Assembly (NCBI GenBank): GCA_036924285.1
Contig: JAYKYS010000018.1
Span: forward strand, 5,828,001-5,892,000
Direction of reading: 5' to 3'
Origin: Asterella californica
Taxonomy: Eukaryota; Streptophyta; Marchantiopsida; Marchantiales; Aytoniaceae
Length of the DNA stretch: 64,000 bases
In this document: positions 41,019 to 52,430 of the stretch, one piece after another
Position numbering within the stretch: position 1 is the stretch's first letter
Layout of the letters: each line of letters begins with the position of its first letter
Notes under the pieces: generated by a model
What the model saw: the letters and a program-made list of their open reading frames with translations, nothing else
Database searches by the model: none
Told to the model about the DNA's origin: nothing
Program-made: the position numbers and the translations under genes

Positions 41019-44000
41019 TCATACCACTTCTTCCTCATCTTCTTCTTCGGGAGTCTCCCCCTCGGGCTCTATGCTCTCATATGGACTCTCATCTTGATCT
41101 TGAGAGAGATCAAACTCGATACTGATCTCCTCAATGTCTAGGTCTTCACCTCGTCGCTTAAAGAGTTTTATCCGCTTTCCTGCAATCGGAACTTTAAGCC
41201 GTGCACCATCCAACTCACGTAGTACGTATGTGGCGTTGTCATGAATACGAACAACCACGTAAGGCCCAAACCAGCGTTTAGAAAACTTTCTCAACGCTCT
41301 ATGTTGGTTATCCAAGCTGCTATCATATACCAACACCCAATCCTCTTCCTGGATCTTCTTAGGTCGTAGTCGATGTCGCTTATCAAATCTGTCTTTGTTC
41401 TTCAAGCGAGCTTTTTGTAACCGTTCCAGAGCTAGCTCTACATCCTCTGGTCTCCGCTCCAACTGACGAATCCTAAGAGCGAGAAGATCCTCTCTAGAGA
41501 GATTATCTTCCCAAGGTAGAACACTCCAAGTAGGTATTTGCTCTTCGATAGGCATGATCGGTTTTTGCCCTTGCATTAGTTCTGCTGGCATGTATCCGGT
41601 CACCGAGCTATGAGTTGTACGATCGGCCCATAGAGCAAATGGTAGAAGCCTTGGCCATTCTCTCACCCTTCCGTTGCAAGCTTTCACAATCGCTTTCCTG
41701 ATGGGAGGATGACCGCGCTCACTCTTCGCATTTCCTTTTGGGTTGTAAGTCATGGTAAGAGCTAACTTGATTCCCCGCCTCTTGAAGAACATATCAGCTT
41801 CGTGAGCATTCAGTTCTCCGCGGTCTGCTGTAATCTTTCCAACACATCCGTATCTGCAGATCACATCTTCAAGTAGAAATCTGCACACCCTTTCTGTAGT
41901 GTTTGTGCGCAGAGCGCGTCCTTCGACTTGGTTCGATAGATCCTCCCGTGCCAAAACCAAGTATCTCATCTGCCATATCCCAACCGGCATCGTAACCAGA
42001 TCTACTACCCACTTGTAATGCATTGCAAGTGGATACGTAGGATGAAGCTCATCTCGATGCCGGATGTCAGAGTACATCTGGCAAGTTACACACGTCTCCA
42101 CAAATCGCACTACATCTCTGTACATGTTACGCCACCAATATCTCTCTTTGAGTTTGGTAAAGGTGGCATAAATACCCCGATGTCCAGCCCATAAGCTCTC
42201 ATGGAATTCTTGAATGAGCTGGGTTTGCATCTCTTGCTTACACACAACCCGTTGCGACATCTCGCCACTCCGCTTGGCGCGCTTCCACAGATAGCCCCCT
42301 TGTTGTATGTAGTTGTAAGCCTTCCTCCTGATCTGTTTGAACTGAGCATCATTCCATTCTGGTTGCTTGGTCAGCGAACCAAGATAACGTCCAATGTCTA
42401 ACCATTCTCCTTCGTATAGCTCCTCCATGAATGAGTTTTGATGCTCCTTCATTCCCTTCTGAGCTCTACAAAAGACGGTCGTGCCTATATCCTCTGTGTC
42501 TTCTGTCAAATCCTCTTCATCCTCATATCTGGCCCTAGACAACATATCTGCTACCGGGTTATCTTTTCCCGCTATGTGTCTAAATTCCGGATTCAACGAC
42601 TTGATATAGGCAATACATCGCAACATAGCGATATCAGGGGTGTTACAATTCGTAATCATCCCTAACAGTGGCAAACAATCCGTCTCCACTATCACCGGTG
42701 CTCCAATCAAATAGTCCTTCTCAACTTTCATCGCAGTAACTACCCCCCATAGCTCTCGCTTTACTTGTGGGTAGTTTCGCTGTCGCTCACTCAACACTTT
42801 GGCTCCAAATCTGATTGCAAACCGGTTTCCATCCTCGTCATCTTGTCCCACTGCCCACCCAATGGCTATCGGACTTGTATCAACCGTGATTATCACGTGT
42901 TTGCCATCTTCATAACTCACCCTTCGTAGCACAGGTGGAGAAGACAACAACTGCTTCAGCTTCTGCACCGCTTCGATATGCCTCTCCTCCCATCTGAACT
43001 TCGTGCTCTTCCGTAACAGACCATAGAGTGGATCTGATACATGAGCAAAATGAGGAATCCACACATGATAAAACACGCAAGCTCCTAAGAACCTTCGCAC
43101 CTCTGTTGTTGAGCTACATGTGTCCTTCATCCGCTGTATGACATCCACCTTGTTAGGATCAGGTTTACGACCAAACCATCCGCATAAGTGCCCCACAATC
43201 ACAACCTCTCGAACTCCAAACGAAGACTTAGCACCAGATAGTGTCAAGTGAACCTCCCCGAGCCGTGATAAAATCTGATCACAATCTAGAATATGATCAG
43301 TCACAAATTTTCGACACCCCCTCTGATCGACTCTCTCATCCTTCTGCTCCTCTACACATCCTTTGATTGGAATGTCATCTAAGAAAGGCATGGTTTTCTC
43401 CGGGATGAAGTCTCGAAGAACTTTGTTCATCCCGTTCATCATGTGTGCAACAGAATTTGTTGCCCCCTGCGGCAATGTGCACATCCTCACCAAACCCAAC
43501 GGTGTCCTCATAGTAGTGACATCTCTACTCTTTTCAGCAAGCTGAAACTGATCGTATCCAGAGTAGAGGTCTCCTATCGAGTAAATGGCTCTACCAACGA
43601 ATGCTTCAGCAAACTCCCCCACAATAGGTCCGATCCCCGTATTTCTGATGGTCACCTGATTCACCGGTTGCATATCTTGAATGAACCGTAGCGCTCCGCT
43701 CTTCTCCGGCACTGTAAACCAGCGGCTGGAATACGGTGCAAACGATGGCTCAAGGATTCTCATCCGCATCTTCTCTTTTAGAAGCTCCATAAGCTTAGGC
43801 AGATGTGCCCTAGGTACGGGAATTGGTCTCAAGTCCCAAGGCGTATGCGGTACCGTAAATATGATCATCGGTGCTACAACGCTTGGATCTACACACCCAA
43901 TATCTGAAGGCTCAAAAGCAAATGTTTTCCCGTGCCTACTTAACATCTCCTTGAACTCCTTCTCCTCAGCAGGTAGAAGAAAATCTGTAGAACCAACCTT

Positions 44001-44540
44001 CAACTCCTTCAGCGTAGCTTCTGTAAACTTGTGACCTATCTGATCAGGATACCGTAAGCTCTTCTCCTTTGAGGCTTGTTGAACTCGTTGGTCAGAGTCG
44101 CTAGGTAGCGGTTGTGCAACCGGCTTCACCTTTTTAGCCACCGTTTTATACCTGGTCTCAACTCTGACTTCAGGTATCTGGAATGATTCTATAGCCGAGT
44201 AAAGCTCCATAGAACGTATGTAGACAACTTGGTCTTCATTCCCTTGTTCAGCCTTACGAAGTTCTTCCAAAGGATCATCCAAATCCATCTCCATGTAAAC
44301 GCCCTCTATCTTATCCTCCTCACTAAGCACACCAACTCTTTTTAGATCTTTTTGGGTTCTTTGCACAGCTTTCTTCTCCCATTTCTGAAGATCAGCAAGC
44401 TGTGTATACACAGCAAATCCACTCTCCGAATATCTCACCACTCCTGTACAAAAGGCACTATCCTTCTCCAACGAGAGTACCTTCTCTTGTGTATCGGTAC
44501 CACTATACTCTCGCTCTATAGTGGCCCTCTGGAAAAATCC
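41019..44540 (-). CDS. pol: Ty3/gypsy pol of element 2 (RT, RNase H, integrase)
   Basis: Open from the slippery site at 44540; the homologue of element 1 pol across its length. RT has WFTVPEKSGALRF, GDLYSGYDQFQL and FLDDIPIKG. RNase H has ITVDTSPIAIGWAV. Integrase has HESLWAGHRG...CVTC, then WVVDLVTM, ITADRGEL and AKSERG. A GPY module (KRWFGPYVVV) and an acidic tail follow. No stop is present, so this part is kept although gag is deleted, as expected for a recent deletion or for mobilisation by a relative. Confidence 0.93.
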   Translation of the reverse strand, partial: GFFQRATIEREYSGTDTQEKVLSLEKDSAFCTGVVRYSESGFAVYTQLADLQKWEKKAVQRTQKDLKRVGVLSEEDKIEGVYMEMDLDDPLEELRKAEQGNEDQVVYIRSMELYSAIESFQIPEVRVETRYKTVAKKVKPVAQPLPSDSDQRVQQASKEKSLRYPDQIGHKFTEATLKELKVGSTDFLLPAEEKEFKEMLSRHGKTFAFEPSDIGCVDPSVVAPMIIFTVPHTPWDLRPIPVPRAHLPKLMELLKEKMRMRILEPSFAPYSSRWFTVPEKSGALRFIQDMQPVNQVTIRNTGIGPIVGEFAEAFVGRAIYSIGDLYSGYDQFQLAEKSRDVTTMRTPLGLVRMCTLPQGATNSVAHMMNGMNKVLRDFIPEKTMPFLDDIPIKGCVEEQKDERVDQRGCRKFVTDHILDCDQILSRLGEVHLTLSGAKSSFGVREVVIVGHLCGWFGRKPDPNKVDVIQRMKDTCSSTTEVRRFLGACVFYHVWIPHFAHVSDPLYGLLRKSTKFRWEERHIEAVQKLKQLLSSPPVLRRVSYEDGKHVIITVDTSPIAIGWAVGQDDEDGNRFAIRFGAKVLSERQRNYPQVKRELWGVVTAMKVEKDYLIGAPVIVETDCLPLLGMITNCNTPDIAMLRCIAYIKSLNPEFRHIAGKDNPVADMLSRARYEDEEDLTEDTEDIGTTVFCRAQKGMKEHQNSFMEELYEGEWLDIGRYLGSLTKQPEWNDAQFKQIRRKAYNYIQQGGYLWKRAKRSGEMSQRVVCKQEMQTQLIQEFHESLWAGHRGIYATFTKLKERYWWRNMYRDVVRFVETCVTCQMYSDIRHRDELHPTYPLAMHYKWVVDLVTMPVGIWQMRYLVLAREDLSNQVEGRALRTNTTERVCRFLLEDVICRYGCVGKITADRGELNAHEADMFFKRRGIKLALTMTYNPKGNAKSERGHPPIRKAIVKACNGRVREWPRLLPFALWADRTTHSSVTGYMPAELMQGQKPIMPIEEQIPTWSVLPWEDNLSREDLLALRIRQLERRPEDVELALERLQKARLKNKDRFDKRHRLRPKKIQEEDWVLVYDSSLDNQHRALRKFSKRWFGPYVVVRIHDNATYVLRELDGARLKVPIAGKRIKLFKRRGEDLDIEEISIEFDLSQDQDESPYESIEPEGETPEEEDEEEVV

Positions 44541-45655
44541 TTAAACTCTTCAGTGACTTTGGGTAGAGACACGCTCCGCAAGTAATCTCGGTTACGCTCA
44601 TGATTAGCAGACACAGTCAAGAACTGTACCGTTGTTTTGCCATCCTGACTCCTGATCCGAGCATAAGCAGAACCGTCATCCAACACCTTAGTCTCCATCC
44701 TTACAGCTGTAATGAATGGTTGACCAAGAATAACCGGATAGGAAGTAGTATCTTGAACAAAGAAGCTTTGTTCAAGTACCACATTCCCTATCTTCACCTT
44801 CACATCCGGACAAGCACCATAGAGTTCTCCTCGTGTGTTGTTTGCTGCTCGGATCATCCAACCATGATCTATATCAACAGACCATCCACCCTGCTTGTAG
44901 ATGTCCTTAGAGACAATATTGATCTCAGATCCATGATCGATGAGAGCAACCACCGGATCTTTCATCTCTCCTACATTCACTAAGGTTTCAGTAGTGGCTC
45001 TTGCCCAATGCCCTCTAGTGTAATGACTAGAGATCTTATCGTCCTCTTCCTTATCCACATCAAACCGAACTTTACGAGTGTTGTAAGAATGAACCAACTC
45101 TCGCTCCTCTTCCTCTGTAATCACTATGTCTAGAGCACTGGACACTGCAGTCTCTCCCGTCAATTGTCTCTTCCGCTTGATAATGTCAATGATGACATCA
45201 TGAAACTCCTTCTTCGCAATCCCGAGGATCTCTCGCAAGGTAAACTCAATCTTTGTATTGAGCACCTTCTCCTGCAACACCTCTTTCATGTTGGTTGTTG
45301 CTTCAATGTCTGATTGCAGCTTATACATGGGAGCTTTGCCCTTCTCCCTACCCTTACCCTTCTCTACACTCCCAGAAGGTAAGACGTCATCCATAGCTTC
45401 TTCTCGTAGAGGTGTAGTCTCTTGTCGGAGTCTATCTCCTCTTAGTTGCCTTTTGAGAGCCGCTCTCTCCTCACTTGGACCAGCCTCGTCTCTCCTACGC
45501 TTCTCTTCCATGATAGCTTCATGTTGAGCTTTGGCTACGTAGGCATGAACGGACATAGCATCTACGGGATCATCCCATCCAGTAGCACTCCTGATTGCTG
45601 TGGCTGTTCTGAGCAACTCCTCCCTTGCCATTTTCCCCTTTCTGTTCGTGCTCAC
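44516..45655 (-). CDS. gag: 5'-truncated gag-protease of element 2
   Basis: The 379-aa frame matches residues about 410-790 of element 1 gag: GWDDPVDAMSVHAYVA, the Lys/Glu-rich linker, and the protease with ALIDHGSEIN near residue 238 and ILGQPFITAV. Capsid and CCHC knuckle are absent. The first ~15 residues (MSTNRKGKMAREE) have no counterpart and may be a junction product. Confidence 0.88.
   Translation of the reverse strand: MSTNRKGKMAREELLRTATAIRSATGWDDPVDAMSVHAYVAKAQHEAIMEEKRRRDEAGPSEERAALKRQLRGDRLRQETTPLREEAMDDVLPSGSVEKGKGREKGKAPMYKLQSDIEATTNMKEVLQEKVLNTKIEFTLREILGIAKKEFHDVIIDIIKRKRQLTGETAVSSALDIVITEEEERELVHSYNTRKVRFDVDKEEDDKISSHYTRGHWARATTETLVNVGEMKDPVVALIDHGSEINIVSKDIYKQGGWSVDIDHGWMIRAANNTRGELYGACPDVKVKIGNVVLEQSFFVQDTTSYPVILGQPFITAVRMETKVLDDGSAYARIRSQDGKTTVQFLTVSANHERNRDYLRSVSLPKVTEEFKDFSRGPL
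44534..44540 (-). promoter_or_regulatory. Candidate -1 frameshift site GGATTTT
   Basis: In the gag frame the codons read AA[G GAT TTT] TCC. The pol frame has TAA just 5' and is open after. The site sits at the same place as the canonical GGGTTTT of element 1 and has the same codon phase. X XXY is imperfect (G GA T), so efficiency would be expected to be lower unless other elements assist. Confidence 0.6.
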
Positions 45656-45659
45656 AGCG

Positions 45660-45711
45660 TGACCGGATATCTAGCTGTAGAGAGTACGTGTATCTAGCTG
45701 TAGAGAGTACG
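45660..45711 (-). repeat. Tandem duplication at the primer-site region of element 2
   Basis: TATCTAGCTGTAGAGAGTACGTG is present twice in a row next to the 5' LTR. TACTCTCT (minus strand) also abuts the LTR in element 1, but the TGGTGAAC block that follows there is missing here. The primer site may be altered. Confidence 0.6.
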
Positions 45712-48121
45712 TGTCGCACTCCGTGACTCAGAACCAGTGACCACCCAAACCTCTCTCTGATCTCCAAGTACACTTTGAACCTTTCTCGCTACGATATCCT
45801 CACGTCCTCTCGGCAGATCTCTCTCTTACTCGACTAGGAATAGAACCGGGATAACAAGCACGGGCAACCTGTTCCTGCCATCACCGCAAGCACTCTTGGG
45901 TCTACTGGTCATCACTCCAGCCTCACCACAAGAGAAATACCAGCACTCCTAATAGAAAAGAAACCTAAGCGCAACGCCCGCACACAAATCCAATCAAAAC
46001 CAACTGGGCGTACAAACAGGCATGCGGGTATGGAGAGGATCCAAACACAGGAAATACAGTCAACAACTCTCCACACCCATGATCAAGTGCTCTGAAGCAC
46101 TGGCAAAACCTCCAGGTCGACCTGTTCTTCAAAGAATCTTAACTCTTGCGCCTTTCGGAGCAAGAACCTCTCAACTTTACCTCGCTGTCACTCCTCAACC
46201 ACAACTCAGAATGAGATGAAACCAAGGCCAGCAGATAGCCTGTAGAATATAACACGAATATAATGTAGCCTTCGTTGTTTTTATAACACGATACTAGTTC
46301 AACAGAACTTTGCTGTTCGATTCCTCACAAACCACTCGATCAAAATAGCTCAAACTTCTCAGGAAGCTAATGTGTCACCATCACTACCACTCTGTAAAAT
46401 TTCACCAGCAGATCTTCAACCAAACTCTCGGAACGATCAAGCCCTTATCGCTGTTTTTATAACATGATACTATTTCGACAGAACTTTGCTGTTCGATTCC
46501 TCACAAACCGCTCGATCAAAACAGCTCAAACTTCTCAGGAAGCTAGTGTGTCACCATCACTACCACTCTGTAAAGGTTCACCAGCAGATCCTCAACCAAA
46601 CTCTTGGAATGATCCAAGCCCTTTTCGTCAATGACACAAGGCGATATGCAGACCCTTGTGCACAAAAACAACGTTTCCCTTCAACCCAATAATCCAAATG
46701 GTTTCAAATTTCACAGGTAGGTAGCTGACTGTACCTTCTCAGACCCTGGAAGGTTTCATATCGAAATTCGACCTCAAACTCTCCATATCTCTCTCAATGT
46801 CTCATGTTTACAGTAGCCTACTATCATAGCCTCCGATTTGAGACACCCAACTTCAGCCGGCCATAACTTTTTCACTCCGGCTTGGAATCGATTGATCTCT
46901 GAGTCCATCAGCAAGCCCATCTCAAGAGCTTTCCGGCAACAGTCAATTCATCTCCAGCAACCTCACAGAACTCCCAGAAAGCGAGAAAGACCTCACGGAA
47001 ATGAAATTGGTCATGAATTTGACCCCCTCAGCTTCAATTGATCGTAACTTTCTCATCCACGCTTCAAATCCAGCAACCATTGAGTCCACGGGCATCCTCG
47101 TCTCCCAAGCTTTCCAACCATAGCTCACACTCCGCGAATGGACCCCTGGAAGTGTCTCTACCCTCGAAAACGTGAAAGGAACTTGGTAGAAGGTGATTGG
47201 TCAAACTTTCGACCAATGAGAAACAAGTTGACAAAAAGGTTTTTGTCTTCACTCACATGACAAACACACAAAGAACAAATTTTTATCCAAAAGTACCATT
47301 TAGGCCTCAAAGTTTATATTGAACAAACTCCAAACACGTGCCGTTGACGATGCCGTCGGCAACGAAGCACGTAAACACGAAGTACAAACTACACTCAATA
47401 GAGAGTCAGAATCCCGACTCTAAAACGGTTGACAATAAACGGCACTACAAAAGGAACTGATGAAGCTATTATCTGGTTGTAATAATCCTCACCAAAGTTC
47501 CTCACGACAAACTCTCGATGCACCACCTTTGGTCGACTGTAACAACGTATTTCGACCCAGGTGTTGAACGGAACTCTCGCTGGGAAGTTCAGATCCAACG
47601 GAGGATCCATACCACATCAAAGCAAGATGTAGACAGTAAGATCCCAAACAGCGTCGTAAGTGACAATGGGAAGAACGATAGGATCCAGAGTAGCCATCAT
47701 CGCAGCCATAAACGACTCTCCCCAATGAGCTATCATAAATACTCGAAAGTGATCTCGCGGCAGACAATGGATCTTAATGACGAACGGATGCGCAAGTGGA
47801 AGATCAGGAGCACGAAAGGGTTCTCCGTTCATGCCTACCACTCGCACTGCCGCTTACTTCATCCGATGTTACTGATCACACTCCACTAGACTTGGATACT
47901 CTACACTCTATACCTCAAGCTCCGCGCACCTCTCTTCTTATACATCAATCTCACATGTGACGACAAGAGTACTACTCTTATCTCCACTCAGCGAAGAGTA
48001 CATGGATCGTCCACGTGGAGCCTTATCTTTTGACACGATAAGGTCCCAGTGGCTCTTCAACACCAAACACGTACGAAGGATATGTGGTGGTTTCACACCC
48101 TAGCCAATCCACAACACGACA
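45712..48121 (-). repeat. 5' LTR of element 2
   Basis: The 2.4-kb LTR starts (plus strand) TGTCGCACTCCG and ends CACAACACGACA. It contains an internal 176-bp tandem duplication (about 46272-46447 and 46448-46625; landmark GTTCGATTCCTCACAAACC at 46315 and 46491). Confidence 0.88.
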
Positions 48122-49475
48122 CCGTACTGCTGATGCTCAGAAATATAGGATGCGGTAGATGGATTTGTGGAATCTTGGATCATGCTTGGAGCTCTACTAC
48201 GTTTTAGAAGCAGCATATGAAGTTTCATGTTTGTCTTATCCCATCTTGGTTTGGTATTTTATTATTTGATCATTTTTGTCATTTCGACTAAAGATGCAAG
48301 GACGACGGTTTCAAACGGAGAGAAACCACCCATGATGCATTGGCATGTTAATATACCTTTTGATAACTTTCACCTTCAGTTGAAGTCAACCATAAGCACA
48401 ATAATATTTGAAGAAAGTTTGGGATTTATATGTATATTGCAAAGAATACTCCAGTTTTGTATGTGAGATTAGTGTAGAGAGTGTTGTGAGAAGGCATAAC
48501 CATTTTGAAATATATAATTTATTTTGATTTAAAAAGTTCAGCCCGTTAGATCTTGATGAAATTTTATATGTATGTTATATACAATATGATATATGGCGTG
48601 GACGGTTGGATTGAAAGAATCTTATGCTCATATTTTATGATGAATTTAATCTGTTCTGGTCTTAAAAGAATATCATAAATAGAATGGTGGTGATTAATAG
48701 CATCAAAAACTCACTCCTGCAAATTGTAAAATTATTAGGTAGCAAATGACAAGTCTGGACTTTTTTTTAGAAATATTTTGATCGTCCAACCTGCTTTTGG
48801 GAGAAAATGAGATCAAAAAACTAGGAGAACAACATGTCATCTTGCAATTAGAGATCATAGCACAAGCCCTAGGAGAGAGGACAGCCCACAGAAAATGTTT
48901 CAACTGAAGATTTGTTTGTTTGTTCACCCATTTGGTTTTTAAGGCTTGCTTAAACTCACATAAATCTTTTTTATTTCTACCAACCCTCAAACTGTTCCAA
49001 AACTTATCATGTATGATTCTCAAGATTTCCACATGCCAATGAGATATGAAATCTTAAGAAATCCAGATTAAGATTTAGTTATAGAATTATAATTGAATAT
49101 TATATATGTATTAAAAAATAGTTCAATAATAGAAAATAAGCTGAATTTGATTTCTTGATTATATAATTACTATATACCATGTGATTGATATTTGCCAAGT
49201 TTGGAAACATAGAAGCTTTGGGAAGCACATGCGCAGACAAATGGACTTTATTTCATCATAACATATATTGTTTCGATGAAGTGCTATCCGATTTTCAAAT
49301 TGGAGAATATCATACACACACTTACAAGGAGTGCAACGTGCCCAGATAGTTTCAATTCAAAATATCACCGTTTGCTTTCCCAAATGTGCATTGGAGTTTA
49401 AAATTTCAAATGTTTCAAATGCACCATTTATTTCTCTCAAAACATTTTTAACACTAAACAAAAAGTGCCAATGGG
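48122..49475. other. AT-rich spacer, no gene supported
   Basis: Short frames (48227-48466, 48703-49032) lack domains. Minus-strand text near 48830-49010 (ALSPRACAMISNCK, SLRVGRNKKDLCEFK) could be a trace of an old non-LTR reverse transcriptase-type repeat, but it is too short to call. Confidence 0.45.
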
Positions 49476-49481
49476 GACATA

Positions 49482-49538
49482 TTCGTGGTTTGCAGCTATA
49501 ACCCATCAGGCAACTACGTTGGACAGTGGTTTTATTAA
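49482..49538 (+). pseudogene. PR-1 exon 2 fragment
   Basis: It reads FVVCSYNPSGNYVGQ and stops at TAA, matching the CAP2 end of PR-1. The following ~60 bp (CTGCACAAACA...) match the 3' flank of intact copies. The sequence (PSGNYVGQ) differs from the three local genes, so it derives from an older or different paralogue. Unit C begins about 350 bp downstream. Confidence 0.85.
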
Positions 49539-49889
49539 GGCCGAGTCTGCACAAACATCTCAAGCAGTCCATTCTCCAGCTGAAGGAAGTCCGATCCAGA
49601 TGTCTCAGATCGCCTGTAACTTCATCATTACCCAGTAACTAGGTGTATTGATCTAGGTATGTTGTCTTGAAGAGAGGGACGCAATGGATACCAAACGGAT
49701 GGGAAGATCCCATCATGCCATCTAGGTATATAGTAGGTGTGCATTTGCAAAAGGCGGCTTCTGGTTAATTACCTGGGAGTAGTAGTAGTGAGGACACAAA
49801 AGTCTTTGTTTATCCCTAGGCCTTCGTAGACCTCGAATTCTTAAAAATTAATATTCCTCCATAATACAAAGAAAGGTCTCGACCGGGAT

Positions 49890-50684
49890 CTGTCTCACAG
49901 TCCCGGCCGGCAGTTTATATTTTTCCGGAAATTCAGAAAATATGTACATGAGCATGTATCTTCTGTGTCGTACGATGGCTGTACCAGTGATGAACAAATC
50001 ATTAATCCCTTCTAGATCTTAAAAGCCGCCATTCTGGCTGTTTCTCTAGTCAGCCAGGTGATCAGTCCTATAGACTAGTCACCTGATGGAGATTTCGACG
50101 TAAGCCTTACTAGCCAATTAGACTTATGTACATTGAAATTTCCATCCTGGTCCAGCACCTGCGAGTTGGAGGAAGAACGGGAAGACTCTGGTCCAGCATC
50201 TGCAAGTTGGAGGAAGAACGGGAAGACTCTAGTACAATACTGTATCTAGCCAAGCTGTTCCTCGAGAATAGAATTCATGAGACACAAACATCTTCCTGGA
50301 GCAAGATTTCTATCCGCGCATGCACGTGGGCAGTCGACAAGAAAGTGGTGTTCTGAATGGTGTGGTGCACCTTATGTTCTGAATCGATCGAGGACTTTCT
50401 TCCGGAGTCCATAATTAAAATATCCCGGAAACGTCCTCTCGATGCTGTGAAACGCTGTTAAGAGATGCTTGCCTGCTTTCAGGCATTGACCATATGCACG
50501 TGAGTGGACTCACTGTATGCAATATTTTCGCGATCCGCATCTAGAGCCCAAATTCCTGTTCGGTCAATTCGCGGGTTCTCCGTCGGTCAATCTTGAGCCT
50601 AGCTGGAGCGCTTCTCTCCGTTACTCGTGTATATGTGCCGTATTATAGAATTGAATATCCGCACCTTAACCCTCTCCAGTACAC
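49890..50684 (+). repeat. PR-1 duplication unit C, left part
   Basis: It matches 24707-25495 of unit B with about 1-2 percent differences by eye. It is cut at CCAGTACAC by copia element 3; the match resumes at 61862. Confidence 0.9.
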
Positions 50685-50940
50685 GGTTAGAAATGGACTG
50701 CTAGTAGAACAGGCTAAGGCAAAACTCTAAGTCATGACATAAGGAGAATATGAGAGTGTGAGAGAGCTCCTCAAGAGAGTGTGGGCAGAACCAAGTAAAT
50801 GATTACTCAATAATGTACAATGGCCTTGGGCCTGGATAATATACCTTGGGTCTTGGCCTTGGTGACCTTACGAAAGGTCACCATCTAATAGCCTGAACTG
50901 GTTACTGTAATACGGGAGTATTCACACTTGTATTCTAACA
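50685..50940 (-). repeat. Left LTR of copia element 3
   Basis: 256 bp, GGTTAGAAATGG...TATTCTAACA; the expected first T is G here. It matches the right LTR apart from short duplications in the latter. Confidence 0.92.
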
Positions 50941-50950
50941 CTCCCACTCA
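50941..50950 (-). other. Polypurine tract of copia element 3
   Basis: GAGTGGGAG on the minus strand abuts the 3' LTR. Confidence 0.6.
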
Positions 50951-52430
50951 GTAACAGTTCGGATAAAAATATTACTTAACTAGAAAACATTTCTAGCTTT
51001 GGTAGTAGATAGTCCAACTTGGGAGCTGGTAAGCTCTTTGTCAGAATATCTGCAATCATGTCCTCAGTAGGACAATATCTAACTTCTATAACTTTTCCAG
51101 CGACGTGATCTTTGATGAAGTGATATCAGATGTCGATGTGTTTCGTACGGTCGTGGAACTTGCTGGTGTCGACAAGGGCCATAGCACTTTGGTTGTCACA
51201 ATATGTAATGGTTGGTTCCTTGTCATGCAATCTGATGTCAGTCAGGAGCTGACGTAACCAGATTGTCTCTGAACATCTCGTGCTAAGAGCTACATATTCT
51301 GCCTCTGCACTTGACAGGGCTACTGACTTCTGTCTCTTGGAGGACCAGCTGATGGCTCCTCCGGAGTAGATAAAGCAATGTCCTGATGTGGATCGTCTTG
51401 TCTCCGCATGTCCTCCCCAGTAAGCATCGGTGTAACCGAAAAGAGAGTAGGCCTGGAGTGAGTGAGCATACTCAAGGTACAAATTCAAAGTTCCCTTGAT
51501 GTAACAAAAAATCCGCTTCATAGCGGCAATGTGCTTATGTCCAAAACTACTCATGAATTGGGAGAGTACACTAATGAGATAAGACAAATCGGGACGAGTG
51601 CATACTGCGGCCCAATTAATAGAGCCAGCTGCACTCTGGTAAGGATAACTATTACATAGCTTCTTTTCATCCTCAGTGACAGGAGAGTCATCCGAGGAAA
51701 GTTTCTCACCTGTAACTAGAGGGGTGCTTACGGGGTTGCAATCCTGTAAGCCAAACTGAAATAGTTTCTGTGTCAAATACAAAGTTTGACTAAATCTGAT
51801 AGTGCCAGAGGATGGATCACGATTAATCTCAATGCTAAGGCAATGATGGACTGGACGGATGTCAGTCATTTTGAATCGTGAGCTCAATTTTCCTTTTACG
51901 TGAGACAGTAGAGCCTCACTGCTGCTGGCAATCACAATGTCATCCACGTAAAGGACAAGGATGACAAAGTGCTGTTTCTGGTGCAAGTAGTAAACGTTTT
52001 CGTCTGCACCGGACTTAGCAAATCCAAGAGAAAGCAAGAAGTTGTCGATGATCAAGTACCATTCTCTTGATGATTGCTTAAGACCGTAGAGAGTCTTGAG
52101 CAATCTGCATACTTGACTGCACTTTGCTGTAGTCACGCCTTCTGGAACACTCATGTATATTTCCTCGTTAAGTGTTCCATTCAGAAATGCAGTTTTAACA
52201 TCCATTTGATGTACACGTAGATTATATTACGCTGAGATGGCAAGGATGAGCCGTATCGACTGAATGCGGACTACAGGGGAAAAGGTTTCTGTGTAGTCCA
52301 ACTCGTAGATCTGGGTGAAACCACGAGCCACTAGTCTCGCTTATAACGAGCAATGGATCCATCGGTATTAAGTTTTAACTTAAAGGTCCACTTACATGTT
52401 ATCAGTCGGCGTCCTTGGGGCAGGTCGGTG
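50951..52430 (-). pseudogene. Copia RT-RNase H of element 3 (nearly intact, one stop)
   Basis: The main frame (52205-51126) has VKTAFLNGTLNEEIYM, LYGLKQSSREWY and the active site LVLYVDDIVIASS. TRPDLSYLISVL, the RNase H GYTDAYWGG, SSAEAEYVALS and TKHIDI follow. A TGA replaces the next codon (usually Arg), after which YHFIKDHV, CPTEDMIADILTKSLP can still be read to about 51010. Upstream the frame continues as ETFSPVVRIQSIR with one stop and a shift near 52340. Confidence 0.88.

Larger units (their letters stand above)
39832..48121 (-). mobile_element. Ty3/gypsy LTR retrotransposon lacking capsid (element 2)
   Basis: This minus-strand element is related to element 1. The 5' LTR is complete (45712-48121, 2.4 kb, TGTCGTGT...GTGCGACA). 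The 3' LTR is truncated (39832-40953). Pol is a 1,150-codon open frame. Gag is reduced to its protease half, starting only about 56 bp from the 5' LTR, so roughly 410 N-terminal codons (capsid and zinc knuckle) are missing. It is likely non-autonomous. Confidence 0.92.

Noticed and set aside
48703..49032. Possible non-LTR reverse transcriptase remnant on the minus strand
   Set aside because: Only scattered words resemble such a repeat; no catalytic motif was found.
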